Assembly (NCBI GenBank): GCA_965372385.1 | Contig: CBDVCD010000014.1 | Location: forward strand, 1-29,226 | Source: JASJBU01 sp965372385 | Lineage (GTDB): Bacteria; Pseudomonadota; Gammaproteobacteria; Chromatiales; Chromatiaceae | Direction of reading: 5' to 3' | Length of the DNA stretch: 29,226 nucleotides | In this document: piece by piece, positions 1-6,989 of the stretch | Position numbering within the stretch: position 1 is the first letter of the stretch | How the letters are laid out: every line of letters begins with the position of its first letter | The notes under the pieces: model-generated | What the model saw: only the letters and a program-made list of their open reading frames with translations | Database searches by the model: none | What the model was told of the DNA's origin: nothing | Program-made: the position numbers and the translations under genes

Positions 1-197
1 CCCGGGCTACATTTTGAACGGTACATCGACTATGTAGCCTGGGTGGAGCGCAGCGCAACCCGGGAAATCCGTGCTCCGTTCCCCCGGGTTACACCCGGGC
101 TACATTTTGAACGGTACATCGACTATGTAGCCTGGGTGGAGCGCAGCGTAACCCGGGAAATCCGTGCTCCGTTCCCCGTGTTACATTTTGAACGGTA
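1..197. repeat. Tandem REP-like array, about 2.2 units
   Basis: The segment ATTTTGAACGGTA recurs at 11, 104 and 185, giving periods of 93 and 81 bp. Each unit carries a dyad of the form GTAGCCTGGGT...ACCCGGGCTAC around the core GGAGCGCAGCG. Copy 2 differs by one base in the core and has lost part of the right dyad arm, which explains the shorter second period. This is typical of extragenic REP/BIME families of gammaproteobacteria. No RAYT transposase lies in the window. An open frame read on the minus strand here is made of repeat sequence and is not a gene. Confidence 0.8.
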
Positions 198-326
198 GGT
201 CGGGCAAAAGCGCAGCGTTGCCCGACATATTCCGGAAATTCGGTTTCGCGAAGTGGTCGGGAGATCCAAACGTTTTCATCTAACGGTGCCACAGAATGTC
301 GGGCACAAAAACCGTGCCCGACCTAC
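195..326. repeat. 132-bp composite palindromic element, copy A
   Basis: The element starts GTAGGTCGGGCA and ends TGCCCGACCTAC, a perfect 12-bp terminal inverted repeat. Each end forms its own hairpin: GTCGGGCAA/TTGCCCGAC (199-226) and GTCGGGCAC/GTGCCCGAC (298-322). A second copy of exactly the same length lies at 2154-2285. The left hairpin loop holds AGCGCAGCG, the same core as the neighbouring tandem array, so the two repeat families may share an origin. No target duplication is visible. Confidence 0.8.
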
Positions 327-386
327 ATCAGTGCCAGTAATGCTACACTCTATCTAAATTTCAAGAGGCTTGGTAAGTAGACCACC

Positions 387-953
387 ATGAATCCGCAGGC
401 CGCAAATAAACCTACTCTTTACGAACAGTTAATGGCCCTGCCGGAAGGACTGACCGGTGAGATCATCAACGGGCAGCTGCGGACGCAGCCCCGCCCGGCC
501 TGGCCTCATAGCCTCGCCGCCTCACGGCTAGGCGCCGATATCGAAGGTCCCTATGGGCGCGGGCGTGGCGGACCTGGAGGCTGGTGGATCATTGACGAAC
601 CGGAACTCCACTTTGTTTTAGATACTGAGGTCCTGGTTCCTGATATTGCAGGCTGGCTCAAGGAGCACATGCCATCGCCGCCAAAGGGCCACAAGATCCA
701 GGTTGTACCAGACTGGGTTTGTGAAATTTTCTCGCCATCCACGAAAAGCACTGACCGCGAGGAAAAGATGCCGTTGTATGCACACTACGGAGTTCGATTC
801 GCCTGGCTCGTCGACCCCAAGACATTAACACTTGAGGCTTATGAGCTCGCGGATGCCCAATGGAGACCGTTAGGCATCTTCCGGGACGATGACACAGTCT
901 CTGTGGCGCCGTTCAACTCCATTGTTATTCGTTTAGCAGACCTGTGGGGTTGA
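387..953 (+). CDS. Uma2 family (DUF820) PD-(D/E)XK nuclease-like protein
   Basis: The 188-aa protein has the layout of the Uma2 family, which has a restriction-endonuclease-like fold and is usually multicopy in cyanobacteria and scattered elsewhere. Visible marks are an N-terminal GEIINGQL strand, PELHF followed by VLVPDIAGW with the acidic residue of the core, then VCEIFSPSTKSTDREEKM, giving the E-x-hydrophobic and the downstream Lys of the PD-(D/E)XK pattern, and FAWLVDP near the end. The catalytic set looks intact. The true substrate of the family is not settled, and nuclease activity is inferred from fold. It stands alone between repeat elements, consistent with an accessory gene. A weak purine-rich stretch precedes the ATG. 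Confidence 0.85.
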   Translation: MNPQAANKPTLYEQLMALPEGLTGEIINGQLRTQPRPAWPHSLAASRLGADIEGPYGRGRGGPGGWWIIDEPELHFVLDTEVLVPDIAGWLKEHMPSPPKGHKIQVVPDWVCEIFSPSTKSTDREEKMPLYAHYGVRFAWLVDPKTLTLEAYELADAQWRPLGIFRDDDTVSVAPFNSIVIRLADLWG

Positions 954-993
954 TTGGGTTTAATGAGTTACCGCCAAACCGCTGTTGGTAAGA

Positions 994-1024
994 GTGTCGG
1001 GCACGAAATACGTGCCCGACCTAC
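994..1024. repeat. Solo right-half of the composite palindromic element
   Basis: The hairpin GTCGGGCAC (996-1004) with GTGCCCGAC (1012-1020), followed by CTAC, matches the right end of the 132-bp elements at 195-326 and 2154-2285. No left half is found nearby. An open frame through this hairpin (985-1224) shows no protein-like composition and is not called. Confidence 0.75.
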
Positions 1025-1146
1025 CTGGTTGGACTTATACATCATCATGTCCCTTTCGCGGTCTCCCTCTTGGCTTTGGCTTAGCTCGCCTACCTGACAT
1101 TTGCTCAATCTTCTCCGGATATTTTTTTCATCAGGACAAAAACATA

Positions 1147-1280
1147 GGCTCTGTCAGTGTTAAGTGTTGGTTCTTTCTGTCTATGGTGCTAACTCTTTGT
1201 TATTCAGCTAAATACCAGTATTGAGGATTAGCGCTAGCAACAAGCGGGACAAGGGACCAACACCTAATACATACAGAGCC
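1147..1280. mobile_element. 134-bp MITE with 25-bp inverted ends and 8-bp target duplication
   Basis: The left end (1147-1171) and the reverse complement of the right end (1256-1280) match at 21 of 25 positions, both starting GGCTCTGT and finishing GTGTTGGT. Weaker pairing continues inward, so almost the whole element can fold into one hairpin. It is flanked by a perfect direct repeat AAAACATA (1139-1146 and 1281-1288), the mark of transposition. Ends starting with GG plus an 8-bp duplication fit mobilisation by an ISL3 or IS1595 type transposase, which is an inference. There is no coding capacity. Confidence 0.85.
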
Positions 1281-1307
1281 AAAACATAACTACCCTCCTG
1301 TGCTGTC

Positions 1308-1340
1308 ATTATGCTAGCATTCTTGCTAATTCCGCATAAT
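1308..1340 (+). promoter_or_regulatory. Probable operator of the first toxin-antitoxin pair
   Basis: ATTATGC (1308-1314) and GCATAAT (1334-1340) form a perfect 7-bp inverted repeat, and ATGCTAGCAT (1311-1320) is itself a 10-bp palindrome. The site sits 15 bp upstream of the antitoxin ATG at 1356. Ribbon-helix-helix antitoxins of the VapB/FitA type bind such repeats to repress their own operon. The operator also overlaps the upstream ATG at 1311, which argues against that start. Confidence 0.55.
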
Positions 1341-1355
1341 CAACAGGCCAAAACA

Positions 1356-1580
1356 ATGGGCACACTGACCATCCGCAGCCTTCCTGAAGAGGTCATACAG
1401 CGAGTCAAAGCCTCCGCTAAGTTACACCAACATTCAATGGAACAGGAGATACGAGAATTACTGCAGCAGCGCTACGGTCCCCGTTCCGAAGTTCTGCAAA
1501 GGATACGTGAACGCTGGGAGAGATTGCCACGCACAGGGGCAGATGAAGTCGACCAATGGCGCCAGAAAGGAAGACGCTGA
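1356..1580 (+). CDS. vapB: FitA/VapB-type ribbon-helix-helix antitoxin
   Basis: The protein has 74 aa from the ATG at 1356. It begins GTLTIRSLPEEVIQRVK, a typical ribbon-helix-helix strand and first helix, continues with HSMEQEIRELLQQRY as the second helix, and has a charged C-terminal tail expected to bind the toxin. An in-frame ATG at 1311 would add 15 residues unlike the family and would lie within the operator repeat, so 1356 is preferred. Its TGA (1578-1580) directly abuts the GTG of the toxin, so the two are co-translated. The MITE ends 75 bp upstream, so the native promoter may have been altered by that insertion. Confidence 0.85.
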   Translation: MGTLTIRSLPEEVIQRVKASAKLHQHSMEQEIRELLQQRYGPRSEVLQRIRERWERLPRTGADEVDQWRQKGRR

Positions 1581-1994
1581 GTGGTTATCGACACCATGGT
1601 TTTCGCCTATGCCTTGTTGGGTGTCGAAGAGTTTCGTCAAGATGCCAGCGCAATCCTGGAACAGGCGGATACCATCAGCGCACCAGACTCACTCAGAGTT
1701 GAACTGGCAAACGTACTTTGGCAATGGATCAGCCATCGCAAGGTATCGATTGAAACCGCACTTGCGGTCATGGATGATACAGAAAGCCTGATCGACCGAA
1801 CCCTGTCAGGGAAAATCCTGTGGGAGCGCGCACTGGTGCTGTCGGTAGAGTCAAATCATCCAGCCTATGACACCTACTTCATCGCCGCGGCAGAAATGGA
1901 AAATACTCAGGTTGTCAGTTTTGATAAGAAACTAAAAGCTGTCTTTCCTGATCGGGTGCTGACTACCGCTGAATTTCTAGCCGCTGGAACATGA
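1581..1994 (+). CDS. vapC: PIN-domain ribonuclease toxin (VapC family)
   Basis: The 137-aa PIN-domain protein is expected to cleave RNA and to be held inactive by the product of the gene before it. The four acidic metal-binding positions are visible: D4 in MVIDTMVF, E41 in RVELANVL, D97 in YDTYFIAAA and D115 in SFDKKL. It starts at a GTG immediately after the antitoxin stop. The sequence AAAGGAAG around 1566-1573, inside the antitoxin gene, can serve as its ribosome site. The length is normal for VapC. All catalytic residues are present, so it is likely functional. The RNA target cannot be read from the sequence. Confidence 0.88.
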   Translation: MVIDTMVFAYALLGVEEFRQDASAILEQADTISAPDSLRVELANVLWQWISHRKVSIETALAVMDDTESLIDRTLSGKILWERALVLSVESNHPAYDTYFIAAAEMENTQVVSFDKKLKAVFPDRVLTTAEFLAAGT

Positions 1995-2153
1995 ACCCAT
2001 GGAAGGTTTCACACAACTCGTAAGCGTGCCTCAATTGAGAGTATGTTTCGAGTCTGACCCCATTTTGAAACGACAGTGAAGAAATAGGTCGTCCCAGGGA
2101 TTTTCGCACGACGGTAACGCATAACCCAAGTTTATGACAATTCCGGTCCATGG
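1995..2153. other. Gene-free spacer after vapC
   Basis: There is no coding-like frame on either strand between vapC and the second 132-bp element. It contains the phrase GAGTCTGACCCCATTTTG (2048-2065), a motif I associate with IS-flanking debris, though I cannot confirm that here. Together with the element that follows, the gene-free stretch is 335 bp. Confidence 0.4.
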
Positions 2154-2285
2154 GTAGGTCGGGCAAAAGCGCAGCGTTGCCCGGCATGTTTCGGGGTTCA
2201 GTTTCGAAAGGCGATTGTGGTAACCGGATGTATTGGGAGACCCGAGCCATGGAGTGTCGGGCACAAAAAACCGTGCCCGACCTAC
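2154..2285. repeat. 132-bp composite palindromic element, copy B
   Basis: It has the same length, orientation and 12-bp terminal inverted repeat (GTAGGTCGGGCA / TGCCCGACCTAC) as the element at 195-326. The two hairpin ends are nearly identical between copies, while the roughly 70-bp middle has diverged, retaining short matches such as TTCGG and GGGAGA. The two copies bracket the Uma2 and toxin-antitoxin genes in direct orientation. The element ends 44 bp before cysZ and may form a hairpin in its leader. Confidence 0.8.
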
Positions 2286-2329
2286 TATCCTGCTAAACTC
2301 CCCCCCTCTCAAGCAACAGCCAAATAGCC

Positions 2330-3067
2330 ATGTCAAACAACCCCCTTGCCGGCGCCGGCTATCTGTTACGCGGTCTGCGTCTGATCAGTCAGCCGGGGCT
2401 ACGCCCCTTCGTGCTGATCCCTTTGCTGGTCAACATCGTCATCTTCAGCCTGTTGATCTGGTTGGGTATAGATCAGTTCGAAGGCTTGATGGACCGCTTT
2501 CTGCCCAGTGAAGAGGGCTGGCTCGCCTGGCTCCGCTGGCTGCTCTGGCCCCTGTTTGCCATCGCCCTGGTGTTGGTCGTCTTCTACACCTTTACCGTCA
2601 TCGCCAATCTGATCGCGGCCCCCTTCAATGGGTTGCTAGCGGAGAAGGTGGAACTCCATCTCGGCGGCCAATTGACTGAGCAGTCCGGCGGGCTGAAGCA
2701 GCTGGCGAAGGATTTTCTTCCCGCCCTGCTCTCGGAGATGAGAAAGATGGGCTATTTTCTGCTGCGGGCAGTGCCCCTGCTGTTGCTCTTTCTGATCCCC
2801 GGGATCAATATCGCTGCCCCCTTTCTCTGGCTCGCCTTCAGCGCCTGGTTTCTCGCCCTGGAGTATGGCGACTATCCCATGGCCAATCACGGACTACTTT
2901 TCAGGGATCAACGCCAACGCCTGAAACAGGCCCGTTTTACCGCCCTGGCATTCGGCGGCGGATTGACCCTGCTGATGATGGTGCCGATATTGAACTTTGT
3001 CGCCATGCCGGCGGCCGTGGCCGGTGCCACCCTGTTCTGGAAGGAGCGTCTTGAGAAGTCTAAGTAA
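2330..3067 (+). CDS. cysZ: CysZ sulfate transporter
   Basis: The 245-aa inner-membrane protein of the CysZ/EI24 family imports sulfate for cysteine synthesis. The family signature LIAAPFNGLLAEKVELHLGG lies near residues 90-109. Hydrophobic segments are seen at about 24-46, 66-90, 140-170 and 205-232, with a loop including FLPALLSEMRKMGYF between them. The length matches E. coli CysZ (about 250 aa). The start is the ATG at 2330, and the N-terminus NPLAGAGYLLRGLRLISQPGLR is typical. It is a single-gene unit. Its leader contains the hairpin end of the repeat at 2154-2285. Confidence 0.93.
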   Translation: MSNNPLAGAGYLLRGLRLISQPGLRPFVLIPLLVNIVIFSLLIWLGIDQFEGLMDRFLPSEEGWLAWLRWLLWPLFAIALVLVVFYTFTVIANLIAAPFNGLLAEKVELHLGGQLTEQSGGLKQLAKDFLPALLSEMRKMGYFLLRAVPLLLLFLIPGINIAAPFLWLAFSAWFLALEYGDYPMANHGLLFRDQRQRLKQARFTALAFGGGLTLLMMVPILNFVAMPAAVAGATLFWKERLEKSK

Positions 3068-3071
3068 TTCT

Positions 3072-3239
3072 ACTTTGTCAGATTAACTGAAGGCTTGATC
3101 ATTTGCCCGTACTCCTCGCGGATGGGAGGGCTAGTTTCCTTCTAATCACCCTCATCCTGTCCTTCTCCCTGCAGGGAGAAGGGACCCTCGTCCAGGACAG
3201 CTAGGGATAAAATAGGTCGGATTTCTAATCTGACAAAGT
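3072..3239. repeat. 168-bp inverted-repeat segment with internal palindrome
   Basis: ACTTTGTCAGATTA (3072-3085) is repeated exactly in inverse orientation at 3226-3239. In the middle, 3161-3182 is a perfect 22-bp palindrome reading CCTTCTCCCTG and its complement, a form common as intergenic repeats in proteobacteria. It lies between the convergent cysZ and aminotransferase genes. No flanking target duplication is visible, so it may be a degenerate MITE or simply a bidirectional transcript-end structure. Confidence 0.6.
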
Positions 3240-3259
3240 CGAACTAACACCTCAGACAA

Positions 3260-4417
3260 CTATCGAATAAAACGCTGGATTCGTTCGACCCCTTCCTCCA
3301 ACTTAGGCAGATTGGTGGTATAGGCGAAGCGCAGATGGGATTCGGGCTGATGGAAGCCGAAATCCCGTCCTGGGGTCACCGCAACCCCTGCTTCTTCCAG
3401 TAGTGCCTGAGCAAAACGGAAGCTGTCATCCGTGATTCCCCGACAACCCGCATAGAGATAGAAGGCCCCTTGGGGGGTCAATGGGATATCGAAGCCGAGC
3501 TCCTGTAGCGCGGGCAGGAGGAAATCCCGCCGCCACTGGAACTCCTGGCGACGTCCCTCCAGGATGGCCAGCACCTCTGGGGAAAAGGCGTTCAGGGCCG
3601 CGTATTGAGAGAGGGTCGGCGCCGAGAGATAGATATTCTGCGCCAGCCGGTCGAGGGGCTCGATAAACTGCTCCGGCGCCACCAGCCAACCGAGTCGCCA
3701 GCCGGTCATACCGAAAAACTTGGAGAAACTGTTGACCACGAAGAGGTCATCGGCAATATCGAGGGCTGTCCCTCCAGTTTCATCGTAGACCAGCCCCTGG
3801 TAGATCTCGTCAACGATCAGCGCGCCTCCCAATCGGGTGACCGTGGCATGCAGGGCCTTCAATTCATCCCTGGAGAGCAAGGTCCCGGTGGGATTCGACG
3901 GGCTCGCCACCAGCACCACCTTAGTGTCCTCCCGCCAGGCCTGTTGGACCAGCTCGGCGGTCAGCTGGTAACCGGTCTCCGCCCCCACCGGGATGGTCAC
4001 GGGCCTGCCATCCACCAGCTCAACATAGTGGCGGTTACAGGGATAGCCTGGATCCGCCATCAGCACCGACTCATCCGGGTTGACCAACAGGCTCAGCACC
4101 AGCTGGAGCGCTCCGGTAGAGCCGGGGGTGACGATAACCCGGTCTGGCTCGATAGTTGTGCCATAGGCGGTCCGGTAGTGGCCTGCAATCGCCTCCCGCA
4201 GGGCGGGTATCCCCTTGGCTGGCGTATAGCGGGTCTTGCCCGAGGCCAGGGCGGCCTGCCCTGCCTCGATGATTGGCTTTGGGGTGTCGAAATCGGGCTC
4301 ACCAACCTCCATATGGATGATGGAACGACCAGCCGACTCCAACTTGCGCGCCTTGGCCAACAGATCCATGACATAGAAGGGCTGGATTCGCCCCATCCGT
4401 TCGGCGACCGGGATCAC
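3260..4417 (-). CDS. PLP-dependent class I/II aminotransferase
   Basis: The 385-aa fold-type I aminotransferase transfers an amino group between an amino acid and a 2-oxo acid. Visible residues are N175 in SPSNPTG, D203 and Y206 in VDEIYQG, the PLP lysine K233 in NSFSKFFGMTGWRLGW, and the substrate-carboxylate Arg in HLRFAYT near residue 364. The N-terminus (IQPFYVMDLLAKA, then HMEVGEPDFDTP) is like alanine/aspartate aminotransferases, but the substrate cannot be fixed. It starts at GTG 4417, only 3 bp after the stop of the upstream phosphatase, so translation is probably coupled. A second, distinct aminotransferase lies at 27890-29077. Confidence 0.9.
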   Translation of the reverse strand: MIPVAERMGRIQPFYVMDLLAKARKLESAGRSIIHMEVGEPDFDTPKPIIEAGQAALASGKTRYTPAKGIPALREAIAGHYRTAYGTTIEPDRVIVTPGSTGALQLVLSLLVNPDESVLMADPGYPCNRHYVELVDGRPVTIPVGAETGYQLTAELVQQAWREDTKVVLVASPSNPTGTLLSRDELKALHATVTRLGGALIVDEIYQGLVYDETGGTALDIADDLFVVNSFSKFFGMTGWRLGWLVAPEQFIEPLDRLAQNIYLSAPTLSQYAALNAFSPEVLAILEGRRQEFQWRRDFLLPALQELGFDIPLTPQGAFYLYAGCRGITDDSFRFAQALLEEAGVAVTPGRDFGFHQPESHLRFAYTTNLPKLEEGVERIQRFIR

Positions 4418-4420
4418 TGC

Positions 4421-5188
4421 TCAGCTCCCGGCATGCAGGGATCGGATGAGTTCGAGATCCACATAACTGTTATCCTCAAAGTCGCCGGAGATGACGCGAT
4501 AGGGGTCATCCGGCTCCCCCAACTGGTCGACCACCAGACCGGCCCCGGTGAAATCATGATCCTCGGTATAGGCATTGGTCGTTACCAGGAGGGAGCGAAT
4601 CCCCGAATCCAGCACCGATTTGACCCCATTCTCCGAATCCTCCAGTGCCACACACTCATCCGCCGAGAGACCCATCTGTTGCATGGCCCAGATATAGATA
4701 TCCGGCGCCGGTTTCTTTGCCGGCACGATGTCACCGGCGGCGATTACCTCGAACCAGCTCTCTGAATCGGGGTCCAGACTGTGCTGCAACAGGGCACTGA
4801 CGTTGGCCGGGGTGGTGGTGGTAGCAATCGCCAGGCGCAACCCGGCCTCCCTCGCCTCCTGCAACAGCCGTTTTACCCCGCAGCGCATGGGAATCGCCCC
4901 TGCGGAGAGCATGCGGGTGTAGTGGTCGGTCTTTTTTCGGTGCAGGTCAGCGATGAAACCATCCAGATCGGCCGGACGCTCGAAACCTCGATTGAAGCTG
5001 TCTAGATAGAATCGGATACGCTCCTTACCACCTGTCACAGAGAGTAATTTGCCGTAGAGATCAACAGACCAGTCCCAATCCAGACCTACCTCTTCGAAGG
5101 CCTGATTAAAGGCGACCCGATGGCCATCCCTCTCGGTATCCGCCAGGGTCCCGTCCACATCGAAAATCAGTGCTGCCAATTTTGCCAT
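4421..5188 (-). CDS. HAD-family sugar phosphatase, CbbY-like
   Basis: The haloacid-dehalogenase phosphatase has 255 aa from the ATG at 5188. Motif I is DVDGTLADTE (D10 nucleophile, D12 acid/base), motif II is the Thr run in LAIATTTT, motif III is the Lys in IVPAKKPAPDIY, and motif IV is ALEDSENG. The phrase SVTGGKERIRFYL in the cap is typical of CbbY, which removes the inhibitor xylulose-1,5-bisphosphate in Calvin-cycle organisms. That role is inferred, as no Rubisco gene lies in the window. The frame stays open upstream to an ATG at 5287, but those 33 residues are not family-like. It leads an operon with the aminotransferase that follows. Confidence 0.85.
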   Translation of the reverse strand: MAKLAALIFDVDGTLADTERDGHRVAFNQAFEEVGLDWDWSVDLYGKLLSVTGGKERIRFYLDSFNRGFERPADLDGFIADLHRKKTDHYTRMLSAGAIPMRCGVKRLLQEAREAGLRLAIATTTTPANVSALLQHSLDPDSESWFEVIAAGDIVPAKKPAPDIYIWAMQQMGLSADECVALEDSENGVKSVLDSGIRSLLVTTNAYTEDHDFTGAGLVVDQLGEPDDPYRVISGDFEDNSYVDLELIRSLHAGS

Positions 5189-5442
5189 CTCTACCCATTC
5201 CCCAATCGTTAAAAATGGGGCTAGCTTACCCAAACCCACGTCTTTGTACCATCTACCCGATGTATGGTTTCCAAACGACCGAAACATTGATCAGGGTCAA
5301 CTGTTTTTTCTCGGTTTGAAAGGTTTATGTGGGATAATTGGAATAGGGAACAGCTTTGCGGAATTCATCCCTATTATTGTGTCGCCATTGCCTTTCTGGT
5401 ATAGATAGTCGTTTCACCGCAGAGGTATTTAGGAGTCGTTGA

Positions 5443-5883
5443 ATGGCCCAAGAGAAAGCCAACGAACAGGGAGTGGGAGCCTTTGGTCTTGCCCCCTATG
5501 AGCCCGTTGAGGGCGAAGAGTATATGAACGAGAAGCAGGAGGCGCATTTTCGCAAGATCCTGCAGGCCTGGAAGGCCAATCTGATGAAAGAGGTGGACCG
5601 CACCGTGCATCACATGCAGGATGAGGCGGCCAACTTCCCAGACCCAAACGATCGCGCTACCCAGGAATCGGAGTTCAGCCTGGAACTGCGCACCCGCGAC
5701 CGGGAACGCAAGTTGATCAAAAAGATCGACTCGACCCTCAGCATGATCGATGATCACGAATACGGCTTTTGTGAATCCTGTGGTGTGGAGATCGGTATCC
5801 GCCGCCTGGAGGCCCGGCCCACTGCATCTCAGTGCATCGACTGCAAGACCCTTGACGAGATCCGTGAAAAACAGATAGGCTGA
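5443..5883 (+). CDS. dksA: RNA polymerase-binding transcription factor DksA
   Basis: The 146-aa protein enters the secondary channel of RNA polymerase and, with ppGpp, represses stable-RNA promoters and activates amino-acid promoters. The coiled-coil tip DPNDRA holds D67, D70 and A72, needed for function. The zinc finger is complete: C110, C113, C131 and C134 in CESC...CIDC. The length is close to E. coli DksA (151 aa). The start ATG at 5443 follows AGGAG with good spacing. A strong terminator lies behind it and gluQ begins directly after that, the order known from enterics. The tRNA-Asn promoter at 29104 is a plausible target because of its GC-rich discriminator. Confidence 0.97.
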   Translation: MAQEKANEQGVGAFGLAPYEPVEGEEYMNEKQEAHFRKILQAWKANLMKEVDRTVHHMQDEAANFPDPNDRATQESEFSLELRTRDRERKLIKKIDSTLSMIDDHEYGFCESCGVEIGIRRLEARPTASQCIDCKTLDEIREKQIG

Positions 5884-5902
5884 CTGAACCAGACATTCCC
5901 TG

Positions 5903-5934
5903 AAAAAAACCGGCATCAGCCGGTTTTTTATTTT
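5903..5934 (+). terminator. Rho-independent terminator of dksA
   Basis: A GC stem CCGGC / GCCGG with loop ATCA is extended by an A-run on the left and a T-run on the right, followed by TATTTT. It lies 20 bp after the dksA stop and ends only a few bases before the gluQ start codon, so it should limit read-through into gluQ. The A/T runs also make it able to act on the other strand. Confidence 0.92.
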
Positions 5935-5938
5935 CGCT

Positions 5939-6889
5939 ATGGATGCTGACAAAGCTGAAAGATCCACGGATTATCGTGGGCGATTCGCCCCCTCACCTAC
6001 CGGACCACTCCATTTTGGCTCACTGATCGCAGCCCTGGGCAGCTATCTCGATGCCCGCGCCAACCAGGGAAGCTGGCTTGTACGCATGGAGGACCTGGAT
6101 CGGACCCGGGAGGTCAAAGGGGCCGCCACTGAGATCATGCGCAGCCTGGACAGCTTCGGCTTCGAATGGGATGGTGGGGTCGTCTACCAGAGCCGACGTA
6201 CAGAGCCTTATGCGGAGGCCTTGGACCAATTACTCAAAGAAGACCTGGCCTACCCCTGCGGTTGTACCCGCAAAGAGATCAACCTGGCCGCCCGGGACGG
6301 CATCGAAGGGGCAGTCTATCCCGGCACCTGCAGTCGAGGGCTCCCGCTGGGGCGTAGCGGCCGCGCCATGCGCCTGCGGACCTTTGACATCCCAGCGCTA
6401 TTCGTGGATCGAATCCAGCAACCACTCGAACAGAATCTGGCCCGGGAAATCGGCGATTTCATCATCCGTCGAGCGGACGGATTTCATGCCTATCAACTGG
6501 CGGTCGTGGTAGACGATGCTTGGCAGGGGATCACGCATATCGTCCGGGGGGCCGATCTACTGCTCTCCACACCGCGCCAGCTGCACCTGCAACAACTCCT
6601 GGAGTTAACCCAACCAGAGTATGCCCATCTGCCACTGGCGGTGGATGAAACAGGCAGAAAACTGAGCAAACAGTATCGGGATGCTCCGGTAGACAGGCAC
6701 CGGCCCATGCGCGCCCTGCTACAGGCCCTGGCCCACCTCAATCAGCCGCTACCACCGGAACTGCCAACAGATCTGGATGAGTTCTGGCGCTGGGCCATTG
6801 AGAACTGGACCTTGTCGAGGGTATCTCCGATCCATTCCCGACAACCGCCAGTGGATAAAAAGTACACTGTAGTCCGCAAAGATCGCTGA
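5939..6889 (+). CDS. gluQ: Glutamyl-Q tRNA(Asp) synthetase
   Basis: The 316-aa paralogue of the glutamyl-tRNA synthetase catalytic core attaches glutamate to queuosine at position 34 of tRNA-Asp. The HIGH-like motif is in APSPTGPLHFGSL (17-29), and the KMSKS-like motif is GRKLSKQ (239-245). Zinc ligands C107, C109, Y127 and C131 are all present. There is no anticodon-binding domain, as expected. The ATG at 5939 follows the dksA terminator by only a few bases, and no Shine-Dalgarno is visible in the T-rich tail. The next in-frame ATG would remove the active site, so the start is retained. Expression likely depends on read-through from dksA. Confidence 0.95.
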   Translation: MDADKAERSTDYRGRFAPSPTGPLHFGSLIAALGSYLDARANQGSWLVRMEDLDRTREVKGAATEIMRSLDSFGFEWDGGVVYQSRRTEPYAEALDQLLKEDLAYPCGCTRKEINLAARDGIEGAVYPGTCSRGLPLGRSGRAMRLRTFDIPALFVDRIQQPLEQNLAREIGDFIIRRADGFHAYQLAVVVDDAWQGITHIVRGADLLLSTPRQLHLQQLLELTQPEYAHLPLAVDETGRKLSKQYRDAPVDRHRPMRALLQALAHLNQPLPPELPTDLDEFWRWAIENWTLSRVSPIHSRQPPVDKKYTVVRKDR

Positions 6890-6989
6890 ATCACCAGAAA
6901 TAATCCGGGCGCACTAACTATTCAGCTGCCTATGTCATGCCCATCTCTTCACTCTGAAAATGCCGTCGCGGGAGCTGCCTATCAACCCA

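Noticed and set aside
89..292. 67-aa minus-strand frame in the repeat array
   Set aside because: It is a translation of REP-like repeats; composition and position follow the repeat, with no ribosome site.
1..330. CRISPR array from the regular repeats at the left end
   Set aside because: The units are 93 and 81 bp with no short direct repeat/unique spacer pattern, and there are no cas genes; they are REP-like.
985..1224. 79-aa plus-strand frame across the solo repeat and MITE
   Set aside because: It crosses the repeat hairpin and ends inside the MITE; no protein-like composition.
1311..1355. Upstream ATG for the first antitoxin
   Set aside because: It lies in the operator inverted repeat and adds residues that do not fit the family.
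5189..5287. 33-residue extension of the CbbY-like phosphatase
   Set aside because: The motif I strand of HAD proteins starts directly at the internal ATG 5188.
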